From: Planomicrobium sp. CPCC 101110
GTDB taxonomy: Bacteria; Bacillota; Bacilli; Bacillales_A; Planococcaceae
Reading direction: 5' to 3'
DNA length: 64,000 nucleotides
NCBI RefSeq assembly: GCF_007859395.1
Contig: NZ_VOHD01000003.1
Location: forward strand, 397,561-461,560
Shown: piece by piece, positions 52,723 through 60,939 of the stretch
Layout: each line of letters begins with the position of its first letter
How positions within the stretch are numbered: position 1 is the stretch's first letter
Notes under the pieces: generated by a model
What the model was told of the DNA's origin: nothing
Seen by the model: the letters and a program-made list of their open reading frames with translations, nothing else
Database searches by the model: none
Program-made: the position numbers and the translations under genes

Positions 52723-53417
52723 CTGAACAGCACCCCCAAAATCATGACAGCCAAAATAGGCCCGATGGAAGCGAGCCCGATCAATCCAAAGCCTTCACTG
52801 TCAGAGGAAGAACTTGAACGGAGGACGGAAGCCACACCAACTCCAAGAGCCAAAATGAAAGGAACTGCCATGGGACCGGTTGTAACCCCCCCAGAATCAA
52901 ACGAAATCGAGACAAATTCTTCCGGCACAAATATCGAAAGAGCAAAAACTGAAACATAGCCGCCAATCAGCATGTAATGAAGCGGGATACTGTAGATTGT
53001 CCGCACCATGGCGAGAGCGACAAAGATGGCCAGCCCAAGCGCAACGGAAAAGATCAACAGATTTGAACCGATGCCGCCTGCCGAGACCTGGTCGATTTGC
53101 TTGGCCAGCACGCGTACGTCCGGTTCAGCGATTGTCACCGCTAAGCCGAGCAGAAAGCCGGTTCCGATAATGAGCCAAGTTTTTCTGGTTTTTGGCAGCT
53201 GTTTGCCGATCAATTCGCCGACTGGAAGCAAGCCGGCGGTAACACCAAGAAGAAAAAGGAAAAAACCGATGCTGACAAATGCGGCTCCTATCAGAAATTG
53301 AAGCAAAGCTTCCAAAGGCAGCTGAATGAGTGTCACTTGCAAAATGATGACGACAATAGTTACAGGCAAAATGGCGGAAGCAACTTCTTTAAAGGTTTCT
53401 TTGATGTTTTCCATCAT
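52719..53417 (-). CDS. DUF1538 membrane protein, first of pair
   Basis: Membrane protein of 232 residues with about seven hydrophobic segments. The DUF1538 motifs read AEPDVRVLAKQIDQVSAG near residue 97 and FDSGGVTTGPMAVPFILALGVGVAS near 174. It is homologous to the gene that follows and overlaps it by four bases, so the two proteins probably form one complex in the membrane. The ATG at 53417 follows AAAGGAGA; a second ATG comes next. First gene of a three-gene unit ending with the PII-like protein. Confidence 0.82.
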   Translation of the reverse strand: MMENIKETFKEVASAILPVTIVVIILQVTLIQLPLEALLQFLIGAAFVSIGFFLFLLGVTAGLLPVGELIGKQLPKTRKTWLIIGTGFLLGLAVTIAEPDVRVLAKQIDQVSAGGIGSNLLIFSVALGLAIFVALAMVRTIYSIPLHYMLIGGYVSVFALSIFVPEEFVSISFDSGGVTTGPMAVPFILALGVGVASVLRSSSSSDSEGFGLIGLASIGPILAVMILGVLFR

Positions 53418-53631
53418 AAGTCTCCTTTGCCGCTTTTTGATCTTATTCCCTTACTATTTTTGTCATAAACTTATCAATCTGAGGGCCGGCGGTTTGAAAG
53501 CCGGCACCGGTTTTAGCTATGCCCTTTTTGAATTGATGTATAATAACATATTGGACCAAGTAAATGGAGCGCTCCTTCCATTGGCGGGCGCAAAAGCCGA
53601 TGCGTGCGGCAGTGGTGGATCAGGAGAAGGA

Positions 53632-53668
53632 ACAAAACTGGCTTCGTTAATGATGCAGCCAGTTTTGT
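53632..53668 (+). other. Hairpin in the leader of the pentapeptide-repeat gene
   Basis: ACAAAACTGGCT and AGCCAGTTTTGT are perfect 12-base arms with a 13-base loop. It ends 6 bases before the ribosome site, with no long T run. A TATAAT at 53539-53544 without a good -35 may start a 5' leader; the segment between also holds GGAGCGCTCC. It resembles a leader structure, but no known riboswitch was recognised. Confidence 0.5.
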
Positions 53669-53689
53669 CTTGCCAGGAGGATGTATAAA

Positions 53690-54328
53690 ATGAAAAAAAT
53701 CAAACGATCCATACCGATCATCCCTGCGGATTTGGAAACTTTACCTTTTCAACAAGCGATGGACGACCAGTATATAAGCAATTGCAAAATCGCTCAAGAA
53801 ACCATCGAGTACCAGACAGATGAGGCATTGCATTTTGATAAAGTAGTATTTGAGAACGTCAATTTTCTGGAAGCAGCATGGCCGCGCAGTGAATTTGTCG
53901 ACGCAGTGTTCATCAATTGCGATCTTTCCAACGCGGATTTCAGCCGAAGCGTCTTTCATCGGACGGAATTCCGAAATTCCAAATTGCTGGGGACGAATTT
54001 CGCAGAAGCGGGGGTCCGGCATACTTTGTTCATAGATTGTGTGCTCAATTATGCAACTTTCGGGTTTTCACTGTGCAATACCACTCAATTTGAAAGTTCG
54101 GAAATGCATTATGCGGATTTTTACGAAGCTGAACTGAAAAGCACCGAATTCCTTTCGTGCGGCATGAACAATATCAATTTTATTGAAACGGGATTAAAAG
54201 GCGTCGACTTGAGCACGAACCGCTTTGAAAACATCCAAGTGACTGTAGAAAAACTAGCTGGCTGCCGTGTGTCTTCCGAACAGGCCCTTGCATTTGCCCG
54301 GCAGCTTGGACTTGTCATTGCAGATTGA
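53690..54328 (+). CDS. Pentapeptide-repeat protein (Qnr-like)
   Basis: Protein of 212 residues with about 25 pentapeptide repeats, visible as an F, L or I every fifth residue (VNFLEAAWPRSEFVDAVFINC and on), from about residue 50 to 190. This forms a right-handed beta helix. Length and the C-terminal segment (SSEQALAFARQLGLVI) resemble chromosomal Qnr-type proteins, which can shield DNA gyrase from quinolones. Activity against drugs cannot be told from sequence. The ATG at 53690 is chosen since AGGAGG is directly against the ATG at 53681 and 9 bases before 53690. Confidence 0.85.
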   Translation: MKKIKRSIPIIPADLETLPFQQAMDDQYISNCKIAQETIEYQTDEALHFDKVVFENVNFLEAAWPRSEFVDAVFINCDLSNADFSRSVFHRTEFRNSKLLGTNFAEAGVRHTLFIDCVLNYATFGFSLCNTTQFESSEMHYADFYEAELKSTEFLSCGMNNINFIETGLKGVDLSTNRFENIQVTVEKLAGCRVSSEQALAFARQLGLVIAD

Positions 54329-54379
54329 AAACCGAAAAAGCCCGCTAGCGATGAAACGCTAGCGGGCTTTTTCGGTTTT
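54328..54379. terminator. Very long bidirectional terminator
   Basis: Perfect 23-base arms (54328-54350 with 54357-54379; core AAAGCCCGCTAGCG) and an ATGAAA loop. It separates the pentapeptide gene from the converging peptide transporter gene and overlaps the stop codon of the first and the last codons of the second. Confidence 0.92.
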
Positions 54380-55875
54380 TAACGCACACCTTTCATAAAG
54401 CGTTGGATTGCAGGAGAAGCAAAGTACAAAATTATACTAAGCACGATAGAAGCTCCGCCGATCAATCCAAAATACATCATTTCATTTTCAGGTGTGTAGA
54501 ATTTCACGAGCTGTGCATTCAGAGCTTGGGCTGCTGCATTGGACAGGAACCATAAACTCATCGCTTGCGCAGAGAATGCTGCAGGCGCCAATTTTGTCGT
54601 TGCAGACAAACCGACAGGAGACAAGCACAATTCGCCAAGGACAACAATCAAGTAACTAAGCACTAGCCACATAGGGTTCACCAATGCCTCCGAACCGCCA
54701 AAGTAAGCCGGAAGCAAGATGACCAGAAATGACAAGCCGGCAAACAGCAAACCAAGTGAAAATTTTTGCGGAATAGAAGGTTGGCGGCTGCCAAGTCTTA
54801 CCCATAACCAAGCAAACACTGGAGCCAGAGTGATGATAAACAACGGATTCAACGATTGGAACCAGGCCGGCGAAATTTCAATGCCTGCGAAAGTCAAATC
54901 CGTCCGTGTATCCGCGTAAGCGGCAAGGATCGTCGAACCTTGTTCCTGGATAGCCCAGAACATTACGGATGCGATGAATAACGGGATATACGCCAGGATA
55001 CGGGAACGTTCAACTTCATTGGTCTTTTTGCTTCGGTACATGACAATGAAATACATCGTAGGAATTAAAATTCCTAGAATCCCGACTGTGGCGATAAAGC
55101 TGTCAAACGTCAAGAAACCGAATTCTAAGCCTAAGTAAACAATGGCTGCAAGCGCAACGGCGCTGCCGATAAAAATTTTGATGAAGTTTTTCTTTTCAGT
55201 GGCAGATAATGGGCTGGCAATTACAGTTCCAGCCAATCCAAGATTTTTTTTCTTCGTTGCGACAAACAAAATAAGACCCAGGAACATTCCGACTGCAGCA
55301 ATTGCGAAGCCAAGGTGGAAGTCGATATCCATTCCGACTTTGCCGACAATCAAGGGAGACAGAAAGGCACCGAGGTTGATCCCCATATAGAAGATGCTGA
55401 AACCGGCGTCGCGCCGTTCATCTTTCTCGGCATAGATTTCTCCAACGATACTTGATACGTTCGGTTTAAGCAGCCCTGTACCGAGGACAATCAGCACCAT
55501 CGAGACAAAGAACATCGACAGGCTGCCTGGAATCGCCAGTGCGATATGGCCTAGCATGATTAAAATCCCGCCGTAGAACACAGCTTTCGAAGTGCCGAAT
55601 ACCCTGTCCGCTAGCCAGCCTCCGATGATTCCGGACATATAGACCAGGGAACCGTAAATGGACATGATCGATAAGGCCAGCGTCTGATCTAATCCAAGCC
55701 CCCCCTGGGAAAGTTCGTAATACATATAATATACAAGAATCGCTCTCATGCCATAGTATGAAAAGCGCTCCCAAAATTCCGTGAAGAATAAAGTGAATAG
55801 CCCTTTAGGATGCCCAAAAAACCCTTTTTGCGGCACGCTATTCACAATATCTTGCTTCCTATAATGGTCAGACAT
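54379..55875 (-). CDS. dtpT: POT-family proton-dependent di/tripeptide transporter
   Basis: Membrane protein of 498 residues with fourteen hydrophobic segments, MFS-type POT/PTR family. The proton/peptide motif ExxERFSYYGMRA is near residues 33-45 and the PTR2 signature FYMGINLGAFLSPLIVG near 162. It is most like lactic-acid-bacterial DtpT. It takes up di- and tripeptides with protons, likely supplied by the secreted protease nearby (inferred). AAAGGAGGT precedes the ATG and a SigA-type promoter is just upstream. Confidence 0.93.
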   Translation of the reverse strand: MSDHYRKQDIVNSVPQKGFFGHPKGLFTLFFTEFWERFSYYGMRAILVYYMYYELSQGGLGLDQTLALSIMSIYGSLVYMSGIIGGWLADRVFGTSKAVFYGGILIMLGHIALAIPGSLSMFFVSMVLIVLGTGLLKPNVSSIVGEIYAEKDERRDAGFSIFYMGINLGAFLSPLIVGKVGMDIDFHLGFAIAAVGMFLGLILFVATKKKNLGLAGTVIASPLSATEKKNFIKIFIGSAVALAAIVYLGLEFGFLTFDSFIATVGILGILIPTMYFIVMYRSKKTNEVERSRILAYIPLFIASVMFWAIQEQGSTILAAYADTRTDLTFAGIEISPAWFQSLNPLFIITLAPVFAWLWVRLGSRQPSIPQKFSLGLLFAGLSFLVILLPAYFGGSEALVNPMWLVLSYLIVVLGELCLSPVGLSATTKLAPAAFSAQAMSLWFLSNAAAQALNAQLVKFYTPENEMMYFGLIGGASIVLSIILYFASPAIQRFMKGVR

Positions 55876-55903
55876 CTAACGACCTCCTTTAAGATATGTT
55901 ACT

Positions 55904-55932
55904 ATAATACTTTTTTTAGCAATAAAAATCAA
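55904..55932 (-). promoter_or_regulatory. SigA promoter of dtpT
   Basis: TTGATT (55927-55932), 17 bases, TATTAT (55904-55909) on the minus strand, about 29 bases before the start codon. Confidence 0.6.
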
Positions 55933-56209
55933 AATAAAAATAAAAACTAGGATAATAGACGGTGATCATTCAATTTATTTGAAATCATTTATAAAAACTA
56001 ATATTCTGAAGTTTTTTTAAGAAAATAAAAATAAAACGTATACTGACAATTATTGGTACTAAAAACCTATGCTGGCAGTTGTCATTTCAAATATAACTGT
56101 TATAGAGCACAAAGTTTTAGTATTTGAATAATAGCAATGAAAAAATTTACATTTCTTAGTACATCTTTACTAAAAATTCACATTTTTTAAAAAGTGCTAT
56201 ATAAATATA

Positions 56210-56238
56210 TTGTATTTACCGAGTGAATGCAGTATATT
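56210..56238 (+). promoter_or_regulatory. SigA promoter of the XRE regulator gene
   Basis: TTGTAT (56210-56215), 17 bases, TATATT (56233-56238), 41 bases before the start codon. Confidence 0.6.
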
Positions 56239-56279
56239 TTAAATAGTTAGAATTTTATATAGAGAAAGCGGGAAGCGGA

Positions 56280-56636
56280 ATGGAATTATTAGCTGCGAAA
56301 ATCAAAGAACTTAGAGAACAACGGGGAATGTCGGTCGAAGCTTTAGCCGAAGCATTAGGATTTGCTAAAAGTACTGTTTGGGCATATGAGAGCGGCAAAA
56401 AACAAGTGTCCGTCAGCCATCTTGCTATTTTAGCTGACTATTTTAACGTCTCGGTTGATGGAATGTTAGGTCGCGTTGAACGCACGTTCAATGTAAATAT
56501 ACAAAATTCTTCTATATTAAATGAATATACCTTCTTATTAGATGACAAACCGCTGGATCAAGCTGAAATTGCAGAAGCTGCTTCTTACATCCAAGTAAAG
56601 CGGCGCATGGGAAGCTATGGATCGAATCCAGTCTAA
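56280..56636 (+). CDS. XRE-family transcriptional regulator
   Basis: Protein of 118 residues with an HTH_3 domain at about residues 5-62 (IKELREQRGMSVEALAEALGFAKSTVWAYESGKKQVS) and a C-terminal part of about 50 residues without a recognised ligand domain. The ribosome site region reads AAGCGGGAAGCGGA. It stands alone with its own promoter and terminator and is divergent from dtpT across a long AT-rich spacer, so control of itself or of dtpT is possible. The target is not shown by sequence. Confidence 0.82.
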   Translation: MELLAAKIKELREQRGMSVEALAEALGFAKSTVWAYESGKKQVSVSHLAILADYFNVSVDGMLGRVERTFNVNIQNSSILNEYTFLLDDKPLDQAEIAEAASYIQVKRRMGSYGSNPV

Positions 56637-56657
56637 TCCATATTGTTGTTTATAGGG

Positions 56658-56697
56658 AAAAACACCTGCCTCTGTTGATAGAGGCAGGTGTTTTTTT
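56658..56697 (+). terminator. Terminator after the XRE gene
   Basis: AAACACCTGCCTCT and AGAGGCAGGTGTTT arms, GTTGAT loop, T run. A second, weaker AAGCAGGC / GCCTTGCTT hairpin with T run stands at about 56868-56895 before the next gene. Confidence 0.9.
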
Positions 56698-56921
56698 ATT
56701 GTATTTTCAAGCTTGCCGTTTTCAGGCAGGATATTAGGAAGCGGATAAAGAAGAAGTAGAAAGATTACCGATGGGATTCCTTGCAGGAGTGTCAAGGAGA
56801 ATGGTTGCAGCTGCGTGACTGGTAAATGTTTTTTGCTTCCCATGGTCAAGAAAAGCCGGAAATCCGAAGCAGGCGGTTTTAGCCTTGCTTTTTTATTTCT
56901 TCATTAAAAGCGGGTGATTTT

Positions 56922-57437
56922 ATGGATAGATATGTATTATATGAAACTTATCGGCTGGGCATGTTGATTGGGCATATCGAACCTGCTGAACTCATAAGGG
57001 AAATTGACAAGTTTATAACTGCATCGCCGGTCGAAGATATTCCCCATGTTTTTTACGTGCTGTCACTGGCCAGCAACCGGCGGGTGATGATTGAACTGCT
57101 TACGGATTTGGCGAAAGGGGTTGACCAGGAATTGCCGAGCAGCATTGTCGCTGGGCTTCTGCATCGCGACCAGGACCGGTATACAACCGAAGAACTCTAT
57201 TGGAAGATCGGATTGCTGGCATCTTTACTGGCTGACCAAGATGGAGACATAGCAGTTGAATTTACAGAACTGAAAGAAGCGTACGATGCTGCGCAAAAAG
57301 CGTACGGTTTAAGGTTCAAACGAAAAAAGGCAAGAGAGCGGATGCTTGCGAAAAACGAGAAAACCATAAAAGACTCCTTGAAAAAGTATGCAAAGTATAT
57401 AGAAGAGTTTGAAGCTGAAAATTGGTGGCGCAGTTAA
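56922..57437 (+). CDS. Hypothetical cytosolic protein, 171 residues
   Basis: Open frame of 171 codons. The product looks all-helical and soluble, with no signal peptide or membrane segment. The first half is of mixed composition (YETYRLGMLIGHIEPAELI); the end is a charged helix rich in Lys and Glu (about residues 120-168) that closes with NWWRS. Only a weak ribosome site (AAAAGCGGG) precedes the ATG. I do not recognise the family. Codon use looks like its neighbours, so it is probably a real gene. It is not clearly linked to the SDR gene 75 bases downstream. Confidence 0.65.
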   Translation: MDRYVLYETYRLGMLIGHIEPAELIREIDKFITASPVEDIPHVFYVLSLASNRRVMIELLTDLAKGVDQELPSSIVAGLLHRDQDRYTTEELYWKIGLLASLLADQDGDIAVEFTELKEAYDAAQKAYGLRFKRKKARERMLAKNEKTIKDSLKKYAKYIEEFEAENWWRS

Positions 57438-57446
57438 AAAGGCTTT

Positions 57447-57471
57447 GTTTATCTCATCTGCCAGAGGGAAG
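57447..57471 (+). promoter_or_regulatory. Possible SigB-type promoter before the SDR gene
   Basis: GTTTAT, 13 bases, GGGAAG, 42 bases before the start codon. By-eye match to GTTTAA / GGGWAW only. Confidence 0.35.
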
Positions 57472-57512
57472 GGAAGGAATAGAAGAAATCATATTCACAG
57501 GAGGCAGATTGG

Positions 57513-58298
57513 ATGAGCAAAACGATTTTTATTACCGGAGCTGGCAGCGGCCTTGGCAAAGGGGCGGCAATCGGCTTGGCTAAACAAGGGCACAGGGTGA
57601 TTGCGCCGGTGGAAATTGCACCCCAAGTCACAGCTTTGAGAGAAGAGGCAAAAGAGGCGGGAGTGGAACTTGAAGTATTCAAAATGGATATAACAAATCC
57701 GCAGGATCTTTTGCAAATGATGGAATATGACTTTGATGTTTTTGTTGCAAACGCGGCGCTCAACGAAGGCGGAGCACTGGGAGAAGTCCCGATGGCAAAC
57801 TTCCGCAAACTATTCGAAGTGAATGTTTTCGCTGCATTGGAAACTGCACAAATTGCTGCGCGGAAGTTTGTGGATAAGGGCAGAGGGAAAATCATTTTCA
57901 TGTCTTCGATGGCTGGCATCATGGCGACCCCCTATGTTGGGCCCTATACAGCTACCAAGCATGCCATTGAAGCGATTGCAGCAACAATGCAAAAAGAGCT
58001 TGCCGAATTTGGCGTTCAAGTAGCCACCATCAATCCTGGCGCATTTGCTACCGGCTTCAATGACCGGAGTGCCGAAGCAAAATGGAAATGGTACGACGAA
58101 AAATTCCATTTTACGAAAAAAGAGGATATGGCCGAAGCCGACAAAGCGTTGGAGCAGCAATTCGACCCTGCTGATATGATAGCGAAAATGGTGGAGATTA
58201 TCCCGCTGGATTCACATAAATTCCGGACTGCTTTTCCGCCGGAAACGGAGCAGCAAATGAAGGAAGAAGAAGCAAAACGATGGGATATGGAAATTTGA
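57513..58298 (+). CDS. Short-chain dehydrogenase/reductase
   Basis: SDR of 261 residues. ITGAGSGLGKG near residue 7 is the cofactor loop, NAALNEGG near 84, and YTATK near residue 147 carries the catalytic Tyr and Lys behind MSSMAGI. It is a different branch from the tandem trio at 11.8-14.6 kb (no shared tail). The next gene starts 13 bases later, so the two form an operon and may act on the same compound. Substrate unknown. CAGGAGG precedes the ATG. Confidence 0.85.
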   Translation: MSKTIFITGAGSGLGKGAAIGLAKQGHRVIAPVEIAPQVTALREEAKEAGVELEVFKMDITNPQDLLQMMEYDFDVFVANAALNEGGALGEVPMANFRKLFEVNVFAALETAQIAARKFVDKGRGKIIFMSSMAGIMATPYVGPYTATKHAIEAIAATMQKELAEFGVQVATINPGAFATGFNDRSAEAKWKWYDEKFHFTKKEDMAEADKALEQQFDPADMIAKMVEIIPLDSHKFRTAFPPETEQQMKEEEAKRWDMEI

Positions 58299-58311
58299 AG
58301 GAGTGGTTTAG

Positions 58312-58794
58312 ATGTACCACGACACGGAAATCCGGCTGATCCTTAGGCAGGGAAAAGCGGATGTGCATACGGCATGCCAACTATTCGACTCCTGTGAAGC
58401 GGCTGACCTGGACATGTTGCTCGGAACTTGGAAAGGGCGGGAATTTCATACGGGCCATCCGCTCGACGGGGTTTTGAAAAAGTTGAATTGGTATGGCAAA
58501 GCCTTTCATGATGCAGAGAATGTGGATCCTTTGTTGTTTGAAGGAAGAAAAGGGGACGTATTTGCAGTGGATCCGGTTCCTTTCATGGATAACCGGAAAC
58601 TTGTGAAGGCTGTTGGCGGAAAAGCCCGTATGCGGATGATGAAATTCCGCGGGGAAATGACCGCAACGATGATTTACGACAATTTGCCGGTCCACGATCA
58701 TTTTCGAAAAGTGCATGACGGATTGCTTTTTTGCATGATGGATTGGAAAGCGGACAAACAGCCGTATTTCTTCCTATTGGAAAAAGTGGAATAG
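58312..58794 (+). CDS. GXWXG/DUF4334 domain protein
   Basis: Protein of 160 residues. The N-terminal half has the GXWXG motif (LLGTWKGREFHTGHP, Trp near residue 40); the C-terminal half (about 95-160) matches DUF4334, with MRMMKFRGEMTATMIYDNLPVHDHFRKV. The family is of unknown function, probably a small beta-barrel that binds a ligand. It is paired with an SDR in one operon, which suggests a small lipophilic substrate or a redox role. AAGGAGTGG precedes the ATG. Confidence 0.82.
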   Translation: MYHDTEIRLILRQGKADVHTACQLFDSCEAADLDMLLGTWKGREFHTGHPLDGVLKKLNWYGKAFHDAENVDPLLFEGRKGDVFAVDPVPFMDNRKLVKAVGGKARMRMMKFRGEMTATMIYDNLPVHDHFRKVHDGLLFCMMDWKADKQPYFFLLEKVE

Positions 58795-58828
58795 AAAACT
58801 GCCCATTGAAAGTGGGCAGTTTTTTTGT
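58795..58828 (+). terminator. Terminator after the DUF4334 gene
   Basis: AAAACTGCCCA and TGGGCAGTTTT arms, 7-base loop, T run. Confidence 0.9.
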
Positions 58829-58954
58829 TTGTTGGTGAAGCGTGAAGAAAGTTCAAAAGTCCTGAATTCATTTTGGGTGGTCCCGGAGAAAGAAAAAAAG
58901 GGCGGAAATATGGTAAGCTTGTCAGTACGATAGAAGTTTTGGGAGTGTTTAATT

Positions 58955-60727
58955 TTGTTGGAAGAAGCAAAAAAATTACTGCAGTCGTATTTCGGCTATG
59001 AAGCATTCCGGACTGGCCAGGAACAGGCGATTTCACAAGTTTTTGAAGGGCATAATTCCATTTGCGTCATGCCGACTGGCGGCGGAAAGTCGATGTGCTA
59101 CCAGATTCCGGCTCTTGTAATGGATGGAACGACCATTGTCATTTCCCCATTGATTTCCCTGATGAAGGACCAAGTGGATGCATTGACAGCGGCTGGAATC
59201 CCGGCCGCTTATATCAACAGTTCTCTCGATTTTGAAGAAGTCCGGGAAACCTTGCATAATGTGCAGCAAGGGGCTGTGAAGCTGCTCTATATTGCGCCGG
59301 AACGGCTCGATTCACAGATTTTCCTGGATGAGTTGCAAGGTGTGCATGTGCCGTTAATTGCGGTGGACGAAGCGCACTGTATTTCGCAATGGGGGCATGA
59401 TTTTCGGCCCAGCTACCGTCTGATCAGCCGGATGATGGATATTTTTCCAAACCATCCGACTGTACTTGCGCTGACAGCGACGGCTACACCGCAAGTTCGG
59501 CAGGATATCTGCCGTATCTTGGAGATCGATGAAGCCCATACGGTCATGACCGGATTTGAACGGGCGAATCTCACATTTTCAGTGATTCGCGGACAAGACC
59601 GGGAGCGTTTTGTAAAGGATTATGTAGAAAAAAATAAAAAAGAAGCAGGCATCATTTATGCGGCGACTCGGAAGACCGTTGATTCTGTATATGAGATGCT
59701 TGTGAGAAAAGGCATCAAAGCGGCGAAATACCATGCGGGCATGCCGGATGAAGAACGGAAGAACGGACAGGAACGGTTTTTGAATGATGAAGTGACTGTC
59801 ATGGTCGCAACCAATGCTTTTGGCATGGGAATCGATAAATCGAACATCCGTTATGTTATCCATTATCAATTGCCTAAGAACATGGAAAGCTATTATCAGG
59901 AAGCAGGCCGTGCTGGACGGGATGGGCTGCCAAGCGAATGCGTTGTGCTTTATGCTTCGCAGGATGTTCAAACACAGCGTTTTTTGATCGACCAAGCACA
60001 AGATCCAAGCCGCATTCCCGGCGAATTGATGAAACTCCAAGGGATGGTCGATTATTGCCATACCGAAAACTGCCTTCAACAATTCATTATTCATTATTTC
60101 GGGGATTTGAGTGCGGAACCGTGCGGGCGATGCGGCAACTGCCTGGATGAGCGCGAAAGCCTGGACGTGACAAAAGATGTGCAAATGGTACTGTCGTGCG
60201 TGGTCCGAATGGGGCAGAAATTCGGGAAGATGCTGACGGCTCAAGTACTAACCGGTTCTCGCAACAAAAAGGTTATTGAGTTCGGCTTTGATAAACTGTC
60301 GACATACGGCATCTTGAAGCACCAAAGCACAAAAGAAGTTTCTAATTTGATGGAATTCATGATTTCGCAAGAGCTGCTAGCGGTCGAACAAGGAGCATAT
60401 CCGACGATTTATGTTCCGGACGGCGGTCGCGATGTGCTGCTTGGAAAACGTAAAGTAATGCGAAAAGGCGCAGTAGCCACAAAGCAGCTTTCGGAAAACG
60501 ATCCTTTGTTCGAAGAATTGCGGAAGGTGCGGAAAGGGTTGGCGGACGAGGCAGGTGTTCCGCCGTTTGTTATTTTTTCCGATAAGACTTTGCAGGATAT
60601 GTGTTCCCGCAGGCCTAAAACTCCAGATAGCTTTTTGGAGGTCAACGGGGTAGGCGCCAACAAATTGGAGAAATACGGAGAAGCTTTTTTGCAGGCGATC
60701 CGTTCATATGATCAAGTTGAAACTTAA
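58955..60727 (+). CDS. recQ: ATP-dependent DNA helicase RecQ
   Basis: Superfamily 2 helicase of 590 residues, normal length for RecQ. Walker [12 protein letters not shown] is near residue 40, the DEAH box [15 protein letters not shown] near 137 with the RecQ aromatic-rich loop, TATATPQVR near 176, and the motif VI region [10 protein letters not shown] near 316. The RecQ zinc domain has the Cys set C(HTEN)C and CGRCGNC near residues 369-392, and an HRDC domain occupies the last 80 residues. It unwinds DNA during repair and recombination. It starts with TTG, 8 bases after GGGAGTG. Single gene with its own terminator. Confidence 0.95.
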   Translation: MLEEAKKLLQSYFGYEAFRTGQEQAISQVFEGHNSICVMPTGGGKSMCYQIPALVMDGTTIVISPLISLMKDQVDALTAAGIPAAYINSSLDFEEVRETLHNVQQGAVKLLYIAPERLDSQIFLDELQGVHVPLIAVDEAHCISQWGHDFRPSYRLISRMMDIFPNHPTVLALTATATPQVRQDICRILEIDEAHTVMTGFERANLTFSVIRGQDRERFVKDYVEKNKKEAGIIYAATRKTVDSVYEMLVRKGIKAAKYHAGMPDEERKNGQERFLNDEVTVMVATNAFGMGIDKSNIRYVIHYQLPKNMESYYQEAGRAGRDGLPSECVVLYASQDVQTQRFLIDQAQDPSRIPGELMKLQGMVDYCHTENCLQQFIIHYFGDLSAEPCGRCGNCLDERESLDVTKDVQMVLSCVVRMGQKFGKMLTAQVLTGSRNKKVIEFGFDKLSTYGILKHQSTKEVSNLMEFMISQELLAVEQGAYPTIYVPDGGRDVLLGKRKVMRKGAVATKQLSENDPLFEELRKVRKGLADEAGVPPFVIFSDKTLQDMCSRRPKTPDSFLEVNGVGANKLEKYGEAFLQAIRSYDQVET

Positions 60728-60739
60728 TAATTATGCATG

Positions 60740-60769
60740 AAAACCCTTATTTTCAAATAAGGGTTTTTC
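60740..60769 (+). terminator. Terminator after recQ
   Basis: AAAACCCTTATTT and AAATAAGGGTTTT arms with T run; the loop is very small if all pairs form. Confidence 0.85.
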
Positions 60770-60831
60770 TTTGTTCAATAAAGAAAAAAGGAATCGGAAG
60801 TAAGGCTATATCACCAGTGTTTGAAAGCGCT

Positions 60832-60845
60832 TGCAATAAAAATTT
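60832..60845. promoter_or_regulatory. Catabolite-responsive (cre) site upstream of glutamate synthase
   Basis: TGAAAGCGCTTGCA matches the CcpA consensus TGWAANCGNTNWCA at all but one position. Its centre is about 64 bases upstream of the expected RNA start, a place where CcpA usually activates rather than represses. Confidence 0.7.
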
Positions 60846-60847
60846 AA

Positions 60848-60864
60848 TGAATTTTGTAAATTCA
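60848..60864. promoter_or_regulatory. Inverted repeat between cre and the glutamate synthase promoter
   Basis: TGAATTT-TGT-AAATTCA is a perfect 7-3-7 repeat centred about 47 bases upstream of the expected RNA start. It could be a site for a LysR-type GltC or a nitrogen regulator; the sequence alone does not tell. Confidence 0.4.
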
Positions 60865-60887
60865 CTTTTATATTTATTCAAATATTA

Positions 60888-60896
60888 TGATATACT
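60888..60896 (+). promoter_or_regulatory. Extended -10 promoter of the glutamate synthase gene
   Basis: TGATATACT is an extended -10 element, about 44 bases before the start codon, with a poor -35 (TTTATA region), as expected for an activated promoter. Confidence 0.55.
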
Positions 60897-60939
60897 ATTC
60901 AAAATTAAAAAACTTTACTGAACTAAAGGAGGCGATTTG

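Larger units (their letters stand above)
55876..56279. other. 404-base AT-rich intergenic region between divergent dtpT and XRE genes
   Basis: Holds the dtpT promoter (55904-55932) and the XRE gene promoter (56210-56238). A partial CodY-like box AATATTCTGAAGTTT (56000-56014) has three mismatches to AATTTTCWGAAAATT. No open frame with a ribosome site was seen. The region is unusually AT-rich compared with its surroundings. Confidence 0.6.

Noticed and set aside
53326..53688. 120-codon plus-strand frame before the pentapeptide gene
   Set aside because: Its first third is antisense to a DUF1538 gene, there is no ribosome site, and it runs through the leader hairpin.
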